Part shown: positions 1 to 9,689 of the stretch, in pieces
Numbering within the stretch: position 1 is the first letter of the stretch
Layout of the letters: each line of letters opens with the position of its first letter
Assembly: GCF_003410055.1 (NCBI RefSeq)
Contig: NZ_QUZK01000052.1
Span: forward strand, 1-64,000
Source: Wenzhouxiangella sediminis
GTDB lineage: Bacteria; Pseudomonadota; Gammaproteobacteria; Xanthomonadales; Wenzhouxiangellaceae
Length of the DNA stretch: 64,000 nt
Direction: 5' to 3'
Program-made: the position numbers and the translations under genes
Notes under the pieces: generated by a model
The model's database searches: none
Told to the model about the DNA's origin: nothing
Seen by the model: the letters and a program-made list of their open reading frames with translations, nothing else

Positions 1-1
1 T

Positions 2-267
<266 letters not shown>

Positions 268-271
<4 letters not shown>

Positions 272-1197
272 GCCGAAACGGTGAGCACTCGGGGGCGGAC
301 CCATCCGCCCCCGACTCCCCCGCCTCGCCGCATGCGAGGCTGATCGACGCCTTTCTCGATTCGCTCTGGGCCGAACGCGGCATTGCCCCGGCAACCGCTG
401 AAGCCTACCGAAACGACCTGGCCGGCTTCCTGGCCCGTGTCCCCGCTCCCGTTGAACAGCTGTCCCGAGCCGATGTGCTCGAGTTTCTCGCCGCGCGGAT
501 GCGATCGGGCAACAGCACGAGCAGCATCGTCCGCCAGCTCTCCTGCCTGCGACAGTTCTTCGCCTGGGCCCTGAGGGAGCGCGTTGTCGCGCAGGATCCG
601 ATGCTCGACCTGGAAGGTCCCCGCCGCCCCCGGCCGTTGCCGGGCACCATGACGCCGCGCGAAGTCGAGGCGCTTCTCGCCGCCCCTGCCGGTGATGCGC
701 CTCTCGACCTGCGCGACAGGGCCCTGCTCGAAACGCTCTACGCCACGGGTATGCGGGTCTCCGAGCTTGCGACGCTTACGCTTTCGAGGATGAATCTCGG
801 CCAGGGCGTGATCCGCGTGCTTGGCAAGGGAGGGCGCGAGCGGCTCGTGCCGCTGGGTCGGGCCGCCATCGACGCCATCGAAGCCTGGCTCCGGGTTCGG
901 TCCAACCTGAAACCGCTTGGCGACTGCTTGTTCGTTTCCAGGAGCGGGCGCGCCCTTTCCCGCCAGGCGATCTGGGCTCGGATCCGTCAGCTTGCGCAAC
1001 GGGCCGGAATCCGGGATGCGGTTCATCCCCATCGCCTGCGGCATTCCTTCGCGACCCACCTTCTGGACAATGGCGCCGACCTTCGTGTCGTCCAGATGCT
1101 GCTGGGCCACGCAGACCTGGCGACGACCCAGATCTACACGCATGTGTCGAGAGCGCGCCTCAAATCCCTGCACCAGCGGCACCATCCAAGGGGTTAA
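268..1197 (+). CDS. xerD: tyrosine recombinase XerD
   Basis: Site-specific recombinase that, with XerC, resolves chromosome dimers at dif under FtsK control. The 309-residue protein has the N-terminal SAM-like core-binding domain (about residues 24-110) and the C-terminal catalytic domain. The full catalytic set is visible: Arg163 (TGMRVSEL), Lys187 (GKGGRE), His255 and Arg258 (HPHRLRH), His281 (LGHADL) and the nucleophile Tyr290 (IYTHV). The TTG start overlaps the previous stop (TTGA) and no better in-frame start is seen. About 15 extra N-terminal residues relative to usual XerD are rich in Ser, Asp and Pro. XerD is preferred over XerC because dsbC follows, a common xerD neighbour. Confidence 0.93.
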
Positions 1198-1310
1198 TTG
1201 GGTGAAACTTGTGCTTTCCGGCGTGTTCCAATGAACAGATCGCGGCACTCGGCTATCATTCGACGGTCCGAATGCACCGCACGACAAGTCTTGTTTCCGA
1301 GGAGTGAAGA

Positions 1311-2045
1311 ATGAGGATTTTTTCAGGAGTCATTTCGTTGCTTGCGCTCGCCTTCGCGGCGCAGGTTTCGGCCGCCGACCAGCAGGCGATCGAAGAGCGC
1401 GTACGCGCCCTGGTGCCCGAGGTCGAAACGCTGGCCATCGCTGAAACGCCTGTCGGGGGCGTCATGGAAGTCCAGCTCAACAACGAAATCATCTACATGA
1501 GCGAAGACGGTCGTTACCTCATGCAGGGTCGTCTGATCGACCTGGAAACCCAGACCGACCTGACCGACGCGGCCAAGTCCGTGCTGCGCCGTGAAAAGCT
1601 GAACGATCTGGACGACTCCCAGATGGTGTCCTTCGGCCCGGAAGATGCGGACTACGAGTTGATGGTGTTTACGGATACCGACTGCGGCTACTGCCGGCGT
1701 CTCCACGAACAGATCGACGAATATATCGACGAAGGAATTCGTATCAACTACCTGGCCTTCCCGCGCGCCGGCGTGGGTTCGGAAACCTACAACACGATGG
1801 TTTCGGTGTGGTGTTCGGACGACCGTCAGAGCGCGATGAATACCGCCAAGTCGGGTCAGCGGCCGCCGGAAGCCGAATGCGAGAATCCGGTTGAGGACCA
1901 GTATCGTCTGGGTCAGTCGCTTGGCGTGACCGGCACGCCCTCGATGATGACGCCCAACGGCGAAATGATCCCCGGCTACGTGCCGCCCAGGCAGCTTCGT
2001 CAGCGCCTGGACAATCTGGCCAAGGCCCGATCGTCGGCCGAGTAG
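1311..2045 (+). CDS. dsbC: thiol:disulfide interchange protein DsbC
   Basis: Periplasmic disulfide isomerase. A signal peptide (about residues 1-21, cut near VSAA) is followed by a small N-terminal dimerisation domain and a thioredoxin-fold domain with the active site Cys125-Gly-Tyr-Cys128, typical of DsbC. The cis-proline loop is Thr209-Pro210, and a second Cys pair (Cys168, Cys190) matches the structural disulfide of the family. A GAGGAG ribosome site precedes ATG 1311. The 113-bp gap after xerD allows its own promoter. A hairpin terminator follows the stop. Confidence 0.93.
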   Translation: MRIFSGVISLLALAFAAQVSAADQQAIEERVRALVPEVETLAIAETPVGGVMEVQLNNEIIYMSEDGRYLMQGRLIDLETQTDLTDAAKSVLRREKLNDLDDSQMVSFGPEDADYELMVFTDTDCGYCRRLHEQIDEYIDEGIRINYLAFPRAGVGSETYNTMVSVWCSDDRQSAMNTAKSGQRPPEAECENPVEDQYRLGQSLGVTGTPSMMTPNGEMIPGYVPPRQLRQRLDNLAKARSSAE

Positions 2046-2053
2046 CAATCCTC

Positions 2054-2087
2054 GCCCGGACCGCTCTGCCGGTCCGGGCATTCTGTG
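2054..2087 (+). terminator. hairpin terminator after dsbC
   Basis: A perfect 9-bp stem (GCCCGGACC 2054-2062 and GGTCCGGGC 2071-2079) with an 8-nt loop lies 9 nt after the dsbC stop. Only a weak T-rich tail follows (attctgt), so termination may be incomplete or factor-assisted. Confidence 0.6.
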
Positions 2088-2090
2088 GCC

Positions 2091-2096
2091 TATAAT
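2091..2096 (+). promoter_or_regulatory. candidate -10 box for purL
   Basis: A perfect TATAAT lies 36 bp upstream of the preferred purL ATG, just after the dsbC hairpin. No convincing -35 box is seen at 16-18 bp, where the region is taken up by the hairpin. I saw no PurR-type operator. Confidence 0.45.
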
Positions 2097-2131
2097 GTCG
2101 CGCTCACTTGAGCGTTCTCGCGGGGTCACGC

Positions 2132-5100
2132 ATGATCGTCCTGCTCGGCAGGGACTCGCTGCCGCCGTTTCGTCTTTCCCGGCTCGCCACCCGAATCTCC
2201 GCGCTAGAAGAGCGTGAGGTCCGTGTCACCGCCCGGGAACTGTTCCTCGTCGATGCCGAGCGGCTGCCCGAGCAGCCTCAGCGCGATCGATTGCTTTCCC
2301 TGCTGTCAGCCCGGCCCTTTGACGGTCAATCGCTGAGCCCGAATCAACTCCTGATCGTTCCCCGGCCCGGCACGGTGACCCCCTGGGCCAGCAAGGCCGG
2401 CGATATTCTCCGTCGATGTGGCCTTGAAGGCTTTGCCCGCCTGGAACATGCAACCCTTTTCGAGCTCGACGGTGTTGCGGCTGCCGAACTTTCGGCGGAC
2501 GCCCGACAGCTGATCCACGATCGAATGACCCAGGTCGTGATCGAGGCGCTTGGCGACCTCGACGACTGGTTTCACGAGCGCCCGCCGGCGCCGCTTTCGG
2601 TCATCCGACTCGGAGCGGACGCAGCCAGCACCCTGAAGTACCAGAACGACGAGCTCGGTCTGGCGCTCAGCGACGACGAGATCGACTACCTCGTCGATGC
2701 CTACCATCGCATGGGACGGGACCCCAGCGACGCCGAACTGATGATGTTCGCCCAGGCGAACTCCGAGCACTGCCGGCACAAGATCTTCAATGCCAGCTGG
2801 AGCGTCGATGGCCTCCCCGTGGACGGTTCGCTGTTCGGGATGATTCGCAGCACGCACGCTGCGACGCCGGCCGGCACCCTGGTGGCCTACGACGACAACG
2901 CCGCGGTAATCGAGGGCTTCGACGTCGAGTTTCTGACGACATACCGGGAGCAGCCGTCGTATGCGGGGCGCCCCGGCCGCGCCCATATCCAGATCAAGGT
3001 CGAGACACACAACCACCCCACCGCCATTTCGCCCGATTCGGGTGCCGCGACCGGTTCGGGCGGTGAAATCCGCGACGAGGCGGCGACGGGTCGGGGCGCT
3101 CGGCCGATTGCAGCGCTGTGTGGCTTCTCCGTTTCAGACCTGCGCATTCCCGGCTGGGCCCAGCCCTGGGAGACGGCTCCGGCCGAGCCTGACCGCCTGG
3201 CATCGGCACTGGAGATCATGCGCGACGGGCCCATCGGCGCCGCGCGCTTCAACAACGAATTCGGCCGGCCGGCCCTGCTCGGTTACTTCCGGACCTTCAG
3301 CGCAAGCATCGACGACCGACTGTGGGGATATCACAAGCCCATCATGATCGCCGGCGGCAGCGGCATGATCGCCGACGGGCTGACCCACAAGCAGCCGCTG
3401 GCGGCCGGAGACCGCATCATCGTGCTGGGCGGCCCGGCCATGCTGATCGGCCTCGGCGGCGGCGCGGCCTCCTCGATGAGTTCGGGCCAGTCCGACGCGG
3501 AACTCGATTTCGCTTCGGTCCAGCGCGGCAATCCCGAGATGCAGCGCCGCGCCCAGGAGGTGATCGACCGCTGCTGGATGCAGGCCGACCGCAACCCGAT
3601 CAAGTCGATCCACGATGTCGGCGCCGGCGGGCTTTCCAACGCCCTTCCCGAGCTTCTCCACGACGGCGGGGTCGGTGGGCGGCTGGAACTGCGCGAGATC
3701 CCGACCAACGATCCCGCGCTTTCGCCCATGGAGCTGTGGTGCAACGAGGCGCAGGAGCGCTACGTCCTGGCCGTCGCCCCGGAAGACCTGGAGCGGTTCG
3801 GCGCCCTGTGCGAACGCGAACGCTGTCCCTGGGCCGACGTGGGCGAGGCCAGCGAGGACGGCCGCTTGCTGCTCGCCGACCGCCTCGGCGAGCGACCGGC
3901 CGTCGACATGCCGCTGGAAGTGCTGCTCGGCAAGCCGCCGAAGATGCACCGGGATGCCGCCACCGTGCACCACGCGCTCGAGACCGACGTTCTCGACGGC
4001 GTCTCCCTCGACGATGCCATCGACCGGGTGCTCGCGCTGCCCGCGGTGGGCAGCAAGCAGTTCCTGGTCACCATCGGCGATCGAACGGTGGGTGGCCTGA
4101 GCGTGCGCGACCAGATGGTCGGACCGCATCAGGTGCCCGTGGCCGATTGCGCGATCACGCTTCTTGACTACAGCGGCTACGCCGGCACGGCCATGGCGAT
4201 GGGTGAGCGCACGCCGCTGGCCGTTCATGACTCGGCCGCTGCCGCCCGGATTGCCGTGGGCGAGGTCCTGACCAACCTCGCCGGCGTGGCGGTTCGCGAT
4301 GCGTCCCACATCAAGCTGTCCGCCAACTGGATGGCCGCCGCCGGCGCGCCCGGACAGGATGCCGCGCTGCGTGCTGCCGTCGAGGCCGTGGCCGAGCTGT
4401 GCCCCGAGCTGGCTTTATCCATCCCGGTCGGCAAGGACTCGCTGTCCATGCAGACCGTATGGCGCGACGATGAGGGAGACCAGCGCATGATCGCGCCGGT
4501 GTCGCTGATCGTCTCGGGTTTTGCGCCGGTGCCCGATGTGCGACGGCATGTCACGCCCGAGCTGAGCGCCGAACCCGACAGCCGCCTGCTTTTCATCGAC
4601 CTGGGACGCCGCCGACTCGGCGGTTCCTCGCTGGCGCAGGTGTTCTCCCGCCAGCTGGGCGCCGTGCCCGATATCGACGATTCCGACTCGCTCAAGGCGG
4701 CTTTTGCCGCCGTGCAGCGCTTGCTGGCCGACGGGCGCCTGCTGGCCTGCCACGACCGCTCGGACGGCGGCCTGTTCACGACGCTCCTGGAAATGGCGCT
4801 GGCCGGTCGGCGCGGCCTCCGGATCGATCTGGGCGAGACGGAAGCCGACCCGATGGCCGCCCTGTTCAACGAAGAGCTCGGGCTGGTGCTGCAGGTTTCC
4901 GGGGACGAACTCGCGGCGGTGTTGGCCGAGCTGGCGAATGCCGGGCTCGACGAACGGGTTTCGGTCATCGGGACACCGGTCGACGACGCCAGTCTCGAGA
5001 TCGTCGCCGGGGGGCGCAGCCTGGTCTCGCGTGCGCTCTCCGACCTGGCCGGGCGTTGGTCGGAAACGAGTTATCGCATGCAGCGCCTGCGCGACAACCC

Positions 5101-5968
5101 CGACTGCGCCGACGAGGAGTACGAGGCGATCCGGCAGTTCGACGGCGCCGGCCTGACCGCCGAACTGACTTTCGAACCGCCCGCGCCGGTCGCCGTCAAC
5201 ACCGGCGCGCGCCCGCGCGTCGCCATCCTGCGCGAGCAGGGCGTCAACGGACAGCGCGAGATGGCCCGGGCTTTCATGTCCGCCGGTTTCGAGGCCGTGG
5301 ACGTGCACATGAGCGACCTCGAAAGCGGCCGACAGTCGCTCCGCGATTTTCATGGGCTCGCCGCCTGCGGTGGGTTCTCTTTCGGCGACGTGCTCGGTGC
5401 CGGTCAGGGCTGGGCCCGCTCGATCCTGTTCAACGATTCCCTGCGCGACGCCTTCCAGGCCTTCTTCGACGATCCCGGCCGTTTCGCGCTGGGTGTGTGC
5501 AACGGCTGCCAGATGCTTTCGGCCCTGCGAGAGATCATTCCGGGCACGGAATCCTGGCCGGATTTCGTGGTCAATCGCTCCCGCCAGTTCGAGGCGCGAC
5601 TGAGCCAGGTCGCGGTCGAGGACAGTCCATCGCTGTTCTTTGCCGGCATGGCCGGTTCGCGCCTGCCCGTGGTGACGGCCCACGGCGAGGGCAGGGCGGA
5701 CTTCGGCGACCGACCGGCGTCGGGAGCGCCGGTCGCCATGCGCTATGTCCAGGCCGACGGCACCGCCGCCGAGTGCTACCCGGCCAATCCCAACGGCTCG
5801 CCCGAGGGCATTACCGGCCTGAGCAGCACCACCGGCCGGGCAACCGTCATGATGCCGCACCCCGAGCGTCTTCTCCGGCGCGTCAACTTTTCCTGGGCAC
5901 CCGCCGGGTGGGGGGAGCTTTCCCCGTGGATGAAGATGTTTCACAATGCAAGGTTGTGGCTTGATTGA
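2132..5968 (+). CDS. purL: phosphoribosylformylglycinamidine synthase (single-chain PurL)
   Basis: Catalyses the ATP- and glutamine-dependent conversion of FGAR to FGAM in purine synthesis. It is the long single-chain form (1278 residues from ATG 2132), with a PurS-like N-terminal domain, two AIRS-like halves and a C-terminal class I glutamine amidotransferase from about residue 1028. The glutaminase triad is visible: Cys1123 in GVCNGCQM, His1243 and Glu1245 in PHPER. A TTG eight codons upstream (2108) is possible, but ATG 2132 matches the usual family N-terminus better. It stands alone after a terminator and a TATAAT, so it probably has its own promoter. Confidence 0.96.
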   Translation: MIVLLGRDSLPPFRLSRLATRISALEEREVRVTARELFLVDAERLPEQPQRDRLLSLLSARPFDGQSLSPNQLLIVPRPGTVTPWASKAGDILRRCGLEGFARLEHATLFELDGVAAAELSADARQLIHDRMTQVVIEALGDLDDWFHERPPAPLSVIRLGADAASTLKYQNDELGLALSDDEIDYLVDAYHRMGRDPSDAELMMFAQANSEHCRHKIFNASWSVDGLPVDGSLFGMIRSTHAATPAGTLVAYDDNAAVIEGFDVEFLTTYREQPSYAGRPGRAHIQIKVETHNHPTAISPDSGAATGSGGEIRDEAATGRGARPIAALCGFSVSDLRIPGWAQPWETAPAEPDRLASALEIMRDGPIGAARFNNEFGRPALLGYFRTFSASIDDRLWGYHKPIMIAGGSGMIADGLTHKQPLAAGDRIIVLGGPAMLIGLGGGAASSMSSGQSDAELDFASVQRGNPEMQRRAQEVIDRCWMQADRNPIKSIHDVGAGGLSNALPELLHDGGVGGRLELREIPTNDPALSPMELWCNEAQERYVLAVAPEDLERFGALCERERCPWADVGEASEDGRLLLADRLGERPAVDMPLEVLLGKPPKMHRDAATVHHALETDVLDGVSLDDAIDRVLALPAVGSKQFLVTIGDRTVGGLSVRDQMVGPHQVPVADCAITLLDYSGYAGTAMAMGERTPLAVHDSAAAARIAVGEVLTNLAGVAVRDASHIKLSANWMAAAGAPGQDAALRAAVEAVAELCPELALSIPVGKDSLSMQTVWRDDEGDQRMIAPVSLIVSGFAPVPDVRRHVTPELSAEPDSRLLFIDLGRRRLGGSSLAQVFSRQLGAVPDIDDSDSLKAAFAAVQRLLADGRLLACHDRSDGGLFTTLLEMALAGRRGLRIDLGETEADPMAALFNEELGLVLQVSGDELAAVLAELANAGLDERVSVIGTPVDDASLEIVAGGRSLVSRALSDLAGRWSETSYRMQRLRDNPDCADEEYEAIRQFDGAGLTAELTFEPPAPVAVNTGARPRVAILREQGVNGQREMARAFMSAGFEAVDVHMSDLESGRQSLRDFHGLAACGGFSFGDVLGAGQGWARSILFNDSLRDAFQAFFDDPGRFALGVCNGCQMLSALREIIPGTESWPDFVVNRSRQFEARLSQVAVEDSPSLFFAGMAGSRLPVVTAHGEGRADFGDRPASGAPVAMRYVQADGTAAECYPANPNGSPEGITGLSSTTGRATVMMPHPERLLRRVNFSWAPAGWGELSPWMKMFHNARLWLD

Positions 5969-5978
5969 GCCGGATGCG

Positions 5979-6620
5979 ATGAGCGAGCAGGAACAGCAAC
6001 GAAAAAACAGCACAGAAAGCACCGACGAGCAGGGCAAGAACCCGGTCAAGGAAATGTTCGTCCTTGCTGCGCTCTACCTGCCGCTGGGCTTTTTCCTGTG
6101 GTTCTTCATGGCCAGCGGGCTGATGTTTCCCACTTCCCGGCTGGTGGAGTGGTTGCTGGCCGGCCTGTATCCGGACATCTTCGAGCAGGTCGTGCAGCTG
6201 GGTTTCCGTTTCGAGGTCCAGACCCTGGTCATCATGCCGCAGCAGGTCGACGGCCGGACCGCCGCCCTGAACCTGGATATCAATCCGATGATCTATGCCT
6301 GGGGCCTGGCCTTGTTGTTCGGTCTCACCATGGCCACGCCCACGCGCGGTGTGAGGCGGCTGGTGCAGTTGCTGATCGGCTTCGCGGTGGTCACCCTGGT
6401 CACAACCTGGGGCGTGTTCTGGGAGGTCTGGCGCGACATGGCGTTCCTGATGGGGCCGCAGGCCGCGGCGGCCGTGCAGTCGACGAATCTGTCGGCGACG
6501 ACCATCGCCCTGTGTTACCAGCTGGGCTACCTGATGTTCCCGGGCGTGGTTCCGATTGCCGCCTGGATCCTGATGAACCGACCGTTCATCGAGCAGCTGG
6601 TCGATAGCCGGCATCGATGA
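5979..6620 (+). CDS. polytopic membrane protein, resembles exosortase-associated proteins
   Basis: The protein of 213 residues has a short charged, Gln/Glu-rich cytoplasmic N-terminus and about four hydrophobic segments (LAALYLPLGFFLWFFMASG; YAWGLALLFGLTMA; LLIGFAVVTLVTTWGVFW; LGYLMFPGVVPIAAWILM). A large loop between the first two contains a stretch ending in LNLDINPMIYAWG. The NPxxYAWG-like stretch, the WGVxWE segment and the closing YQLGYLxxPxxxPxxxW pattern recall the membrane protein that accompanies exosortase H. That is a recollection of pattern, not a confirmed match. No exosortase gene is in the window. ATG 5979 is preferred; ATG 5946 would overlap the end of purL. Confidence 0.55.
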   Translation: MSEQEQQRKNSTESTDEQGKNPVKEMFVLAALYLPLGFFLWFFMASGLMFPTSRLVEWLLAGLYPDIFEQVVQLGFRFEVQTLVIMPQQVDGRTAALNLDINPMIYAWGLALLFGLTMATPTRGVRRLVQLLIGFAVVTLVTTWGVFWEVWRDMAFLMGPQAAAAVQSTNLSATTIALCYQLGYLMFPGVVPIAAWILMNRPFIEQLVDSRHR

Positions 6621-6658
6621 ACCGAAGCAGCCCGGGGCTGTCTGTTTGAGACGTGACT

Positions 6659-8416
6659 ATGGAAACTGAACCGCTGACCGCCACCGACGATACCGAGCTT
6701 CTTCCGAGCATCGGCGACCACCTCGAGGATCGGGCCGCCGACTTGTGCCGGCTGATGATCGAGCAGGAGCGCCTGCGCGAGGAAGACCTGCAGCGCGCCA
6801 AGGCCTACCGCGAACAGCACGGCGGCAACCTGCTGACGTTGCTGGTGCGCCTCGGCCTGGTGTCCGAGCGCGACCTCGCCCGCGCCCAGTCGGAGCTGCT
6901 CGAGATTCCGATGGTCACTGAGAAGGACTACCCGGAGAGCGCGCCACAGATCGAATCCGTGTCGGTGCGCTACATGAAGCAGCAGCACCTGGTGCCCGTG
7001 CGCATCGACGACGACACACTCGAAGTCGTCATGGCCGACCCCTGCGACGATTTCGCGCTGCGGGCCCTGGGCATGGCCACCGGGCGTGAAGTCAAGCCGC
7101 GCGTGGGCGTGACTTCCGAGATCGACAACACCATCGAGCGCTATTTCGGCGGCGGCAAGTCGGCCATGGGACAGATCGCCGAGCACCTCGGGGGCGAGGG
7201 CGGCGGCGGTGAAGACGAGGAAGACGTCGAGCACCTGCGCGACCTGGCTTCCGAAGCGCCGGTCATCCGCCTGGTCAACCTGATTCTCCAGCGCGCGGTC
7301 GAATCGCGCGCCTCCGACATCCACATCGAACCCTTCGAGAACCGCCTGAAGGTGCGCTATCGGATCGACGGCGTGCTGCAGGAAGTCGAGGCGCCGCCGG
7401 CGCGATCGACCGCCGCGGTCATCTCGCGCGTGAAGATCATGGCCCGGCTCAACATCGCAGAGCGCCGCCTGCCGCAGGACGGTCGCATCATGCACCGCGT
7501 CGGCGGCAAGGAGCTCGACCTGCGTGTCTCGACCGTGCCCACGGCGCACGGCGAGTCGGTGGTCATGCGTATTCTCGACCGCGAAGCCGTGGTGCTGGAC
7601 TTCGCCAGCCTGGGCTTCGCCGAGGATGTGCAGGAGAAATTCATCCACGAGCTGGAAGTGCCGCACGGCATCATCCTGGTCACCGGCCCGACGGGCTCGG
7701 GCAAGACCACCACGCTCTACACCGCGCTGTCGAAGCTCAACACGCCCGAGCGCAAGATCATCACGGTCGAAGACCCGGTCGAATACCAGCTCGAGGGCGT
7801 CAACCAGATCCAGGCCAAGTCTTCCATCGGGCTGGACTTCGCCCGTGCCCTGCGTTCCATCGTTCGTCAGGACCCCGACGTCATCATGATCGGGGAGATG
7901 CGCGACCTGGAGACGGCCAAGATCGCCATCCAGTCGGCGCTGACCGGTCACCTGGTGCTCTCGACCCTGCATACCAACGACGCGGCCGGCGGCGTGACGC
8001 GAATGATCGACATGGGCGTGGAAGACTACCTGCTGACCTCCACGGTCAACGCCATCATGGCCCAGCGCCTGGTGCGGCGCCTCGATCCCGAAACGGCCGA
8101 GCCCTACGAAGTGCTGCCGGAGATGATCGACGAACTGGGGCTGGAAAGACTGACCGACGAACGACCCATCAGGCTATACCGCCCGGGCACCTCCGAGGCC
8201 AGTCCCACCGGTTACCGCGGCCGGACCGGCATCCACGAACTGCTGGTCCTGACCGAAGAGCTCCGGCGCATGGTCATGAAGCACGCCACCTCGACCGAGA
8301 TTGAAAAGCAGGCGCGCGCCGAGGGCATGCGCACGATGTACGAGGACGGCCTGATGAAGGCGCTGCAGGGCATCACCTCGGCCGAGGAAGTCCTGCGCGT
8401 GACGCAGGAAGCCTGA
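6659..8416 (+). CDS. gspE: type II secretion ATPase GspE
   Basis: Hexameric cytoplasmic ATPase that drives pseudopilus assembly in the type II secretion system. Of 585 residues, the N-terminal part holds a GspE/MshE N-domain and the C-terminal part the ATPase core with Walker A GPTGSGKT (residues 343-350), the Asp box after it, Walker B around DVIMIGEMRD and the His box (TGHLVLSTLHTND). The usual CxxC...CxxC zinc motif is missing: the expected positions read LDPETAEPY and GTSEASPTGYRGR, so all four Cys are replaced. ATG 6659 has GAG upstream at good spacing; GTG 6653 is an alternative. It is the first gene of the gspE-D operon. Confidence 0.95.
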   Translation: METEPLTATDDTELLPSIGDHLEDRAADLCRLMIEQERLREEDLQRAKAYREQHGGNLLTLLVRLGLVSERDLARAQSELLEIPMVTEKDYPESAPQIESVSVRYMKQQHLVPVRIDDDTLEVVMADPCDDFALRALGMATGREVKPRVGVTSEIDNTIERYFGGGKSAMGQIAEHLGGEGGGGEDEEDVEHLRDLASEAPVIRLVNLILQRAVESRASDIHIEPFENRLKVRYRIDGVLQEVEAPPARSTAAVISRVKIMARLNIAERRLPQDGRIMHRVGGKELDLRVSTVPTAHGESVVMRILDREAVVLDFASLGFAEDVQEKFIHELEVPHGIILVTGPTGSGKTTTLYTALSKLNTPERKIITVEDPVEYQLEGVNQIQAKSSIGLDFARALRSIVRQDPDVIMIGEMRDLETAKIAIQSALTGHLVLSTLHTNDAAGGVTRMIDMGVEDYLLTSTVNAIMAQRLVRRLDPETAEPYEVLPEMIDELGLERLTDERPIRLYRPGTSEASPTGYRGRTGIHELLVLTEELRRMVMKHATSTEIEKQARAEGMRTMYEDGLMKALQGITSAEEVLRVTQEA

Positions 8417-9627
8417 TGCCTTTGTTTGAATACAAGGCCGTGACGCCGGCCGGCGAGACCATGACGGGCGAGATGGATGCGCCCAGCAAGGACCTGGTGA
8501 TCGCCCACCTGCAGGAGTCGGGCAACATTCCGGTCTCGGCCAGGGAGGTCGGTTCCGGATTCAGGCTCTCGACCCTGCTGCGCGGTCGGCGCGGGCTCAA
8601 GCAGGGCGAGATCGGCGATCTGACCCAGCAGCTGGCCACCCTGCTGAGTGCCGGCCTGCCGCTCGACCGCTCGCTGGGCATCCTGGCCGAGCTGGCCGAA
8701 AACGAGCGGGTGCAGGACACCGTCGAGAAGATCCGCAACCGGGTTCGCGAGGGCGGTTCATTGTCCGAAGCGCTGGAAGAACGCCACGGCGTGTTCTCGC
8801 GCTTCTACATCAACATGGTGCGCGCCGGCGAGATCGGCGGTTCGCTCGACCAGACGCTCTCGCGGATGGCCGAGTACCTCGAACGCTCGAAGGAACTCAA
8901 GGATTCGGTCATCTCCGCCATGATCTACCCGGCCTTGCTGGTGGTGCTGGCGATTGCCTCGCTGATCCTGCTCATGGGTTACGTCATTCCGCAGTTCACG
9001 CCGATGTTCGAGGAGTTCGGCGCCGAGCTGCCGCTACTGACCAAGATCGTCCTGGCGGTGGGCAATGCGCTCCAGAATTACTGGTGGGCGATGATCGGCA
9101 CTGTCATCGTGGTGTTGCTCTGGTTCCGCGGCCAGATGCGTCGACCGGCCTCGCGCCGCAAGTGGGATGCGCGCTTCCTGCACATGAGAGGCATCGGCGA
9201 CGTGATCGCCAAGATGGAAACCGCGCGGCTGGCGCGAACGGCGGGCACCCTGCTGGTCAACGGCGTGCCGATCCTGTCGGCACTTTCCATCGCCAAGAAT
9301 GTCATGAGTAATACGGTGCTGGCAGACGACGTGGCCGAAGCGGCCAAGCAGGTCAAGACCGGCACTCCCATGGCCCGTGCGCTCGCGGCCAACGACAATT
9401 TCCCGCGCCTGGCGCTGCAGATGGTCAACGTCGGTGAAGAGACCGGCAAGCTCGACGAAATGCTGCTGAAGGTGGCCGACACCTACGACCGCGAGGTTCG
9501 AACGACCATCGATCGTCTCATGGCGCTGCTGGTCCCGGGACTGACGCTCGGTCTGGCCGTGCTGATCGGCGTGATCGTCATGTCGGTGCTGGTGGCCATC
9601 CTCGGCATCAACGAAATGGTGGCCTGA
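8416..9627 (+). CDS. gspF: type II secretion inner-membrane protein GspF
   Basis: Inner-membrane platform protein contacted by GspE and GspL. Its 403 residues carry the two repeated four-helix GspF domains (about 70-195 and 270-395) and three membrane segments (about residues 170-195, 220-236 and 372-398). The N-terminal MPLFEYKAV start is typical. The start codon shares one base with the gspE stop (TGATG), so translation is coupled. Confidence 0.95.
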   Translation: MPLFEYKAVTPAGETMTGEMDAPSKDLVIAHLQESGNIPVSAREVGSGFRLSTLLRGRRGLKQGEIGDLTQQLATLLSAGLPLDRSLGILAELAENERVQDTVEKIRNRVREGGSLSEALEERHGVFSRFYINMVRAGEIGGSLDQTLSRMAEYLERSKELKDSVISAMIYPALLVVLAIASLILLMGYVIPQFTPMFEEFGAELPLLTKIVLAVGNALQNYWWAMIGTVIVVLLWFRGQMRRPASRRKWDARFLHMRGIGDVIAKMETARLARTAGTLLVNGVPILSALSIAKNVMSNTVLADDVAEAAKQVKTGTPMARALAANDNFPRLALQMVNVGEETGKLDEMLLKVADTYDREVRTTIDRLMALLVPGLTLGLAVLIGVIVMSVLVAILGINEMVA

Positions 9628-9689
9628 CGGCCGCAGATGATCGGCAACCTTAAAAACCAAGGCCCGAAAGGGGTCGGAGGAAACTCAAC

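Noticed and set aside
2054-2131. Purine riboswitch or PurR operator before purL
   Set aside because: The gap is short and holds only a simple hairpin and a -10 box; no aptamer-like junction or PurR palindrome is visible.
3134-4309. Long open frame antisense to purL (391 codons, minus strand)
   Set aside because: It lies wholly inside purL, has no ribosome site or recognisable domain, and its composition (His/Arg/Gly/Val-rich) is that of a high-GC shadow frame.
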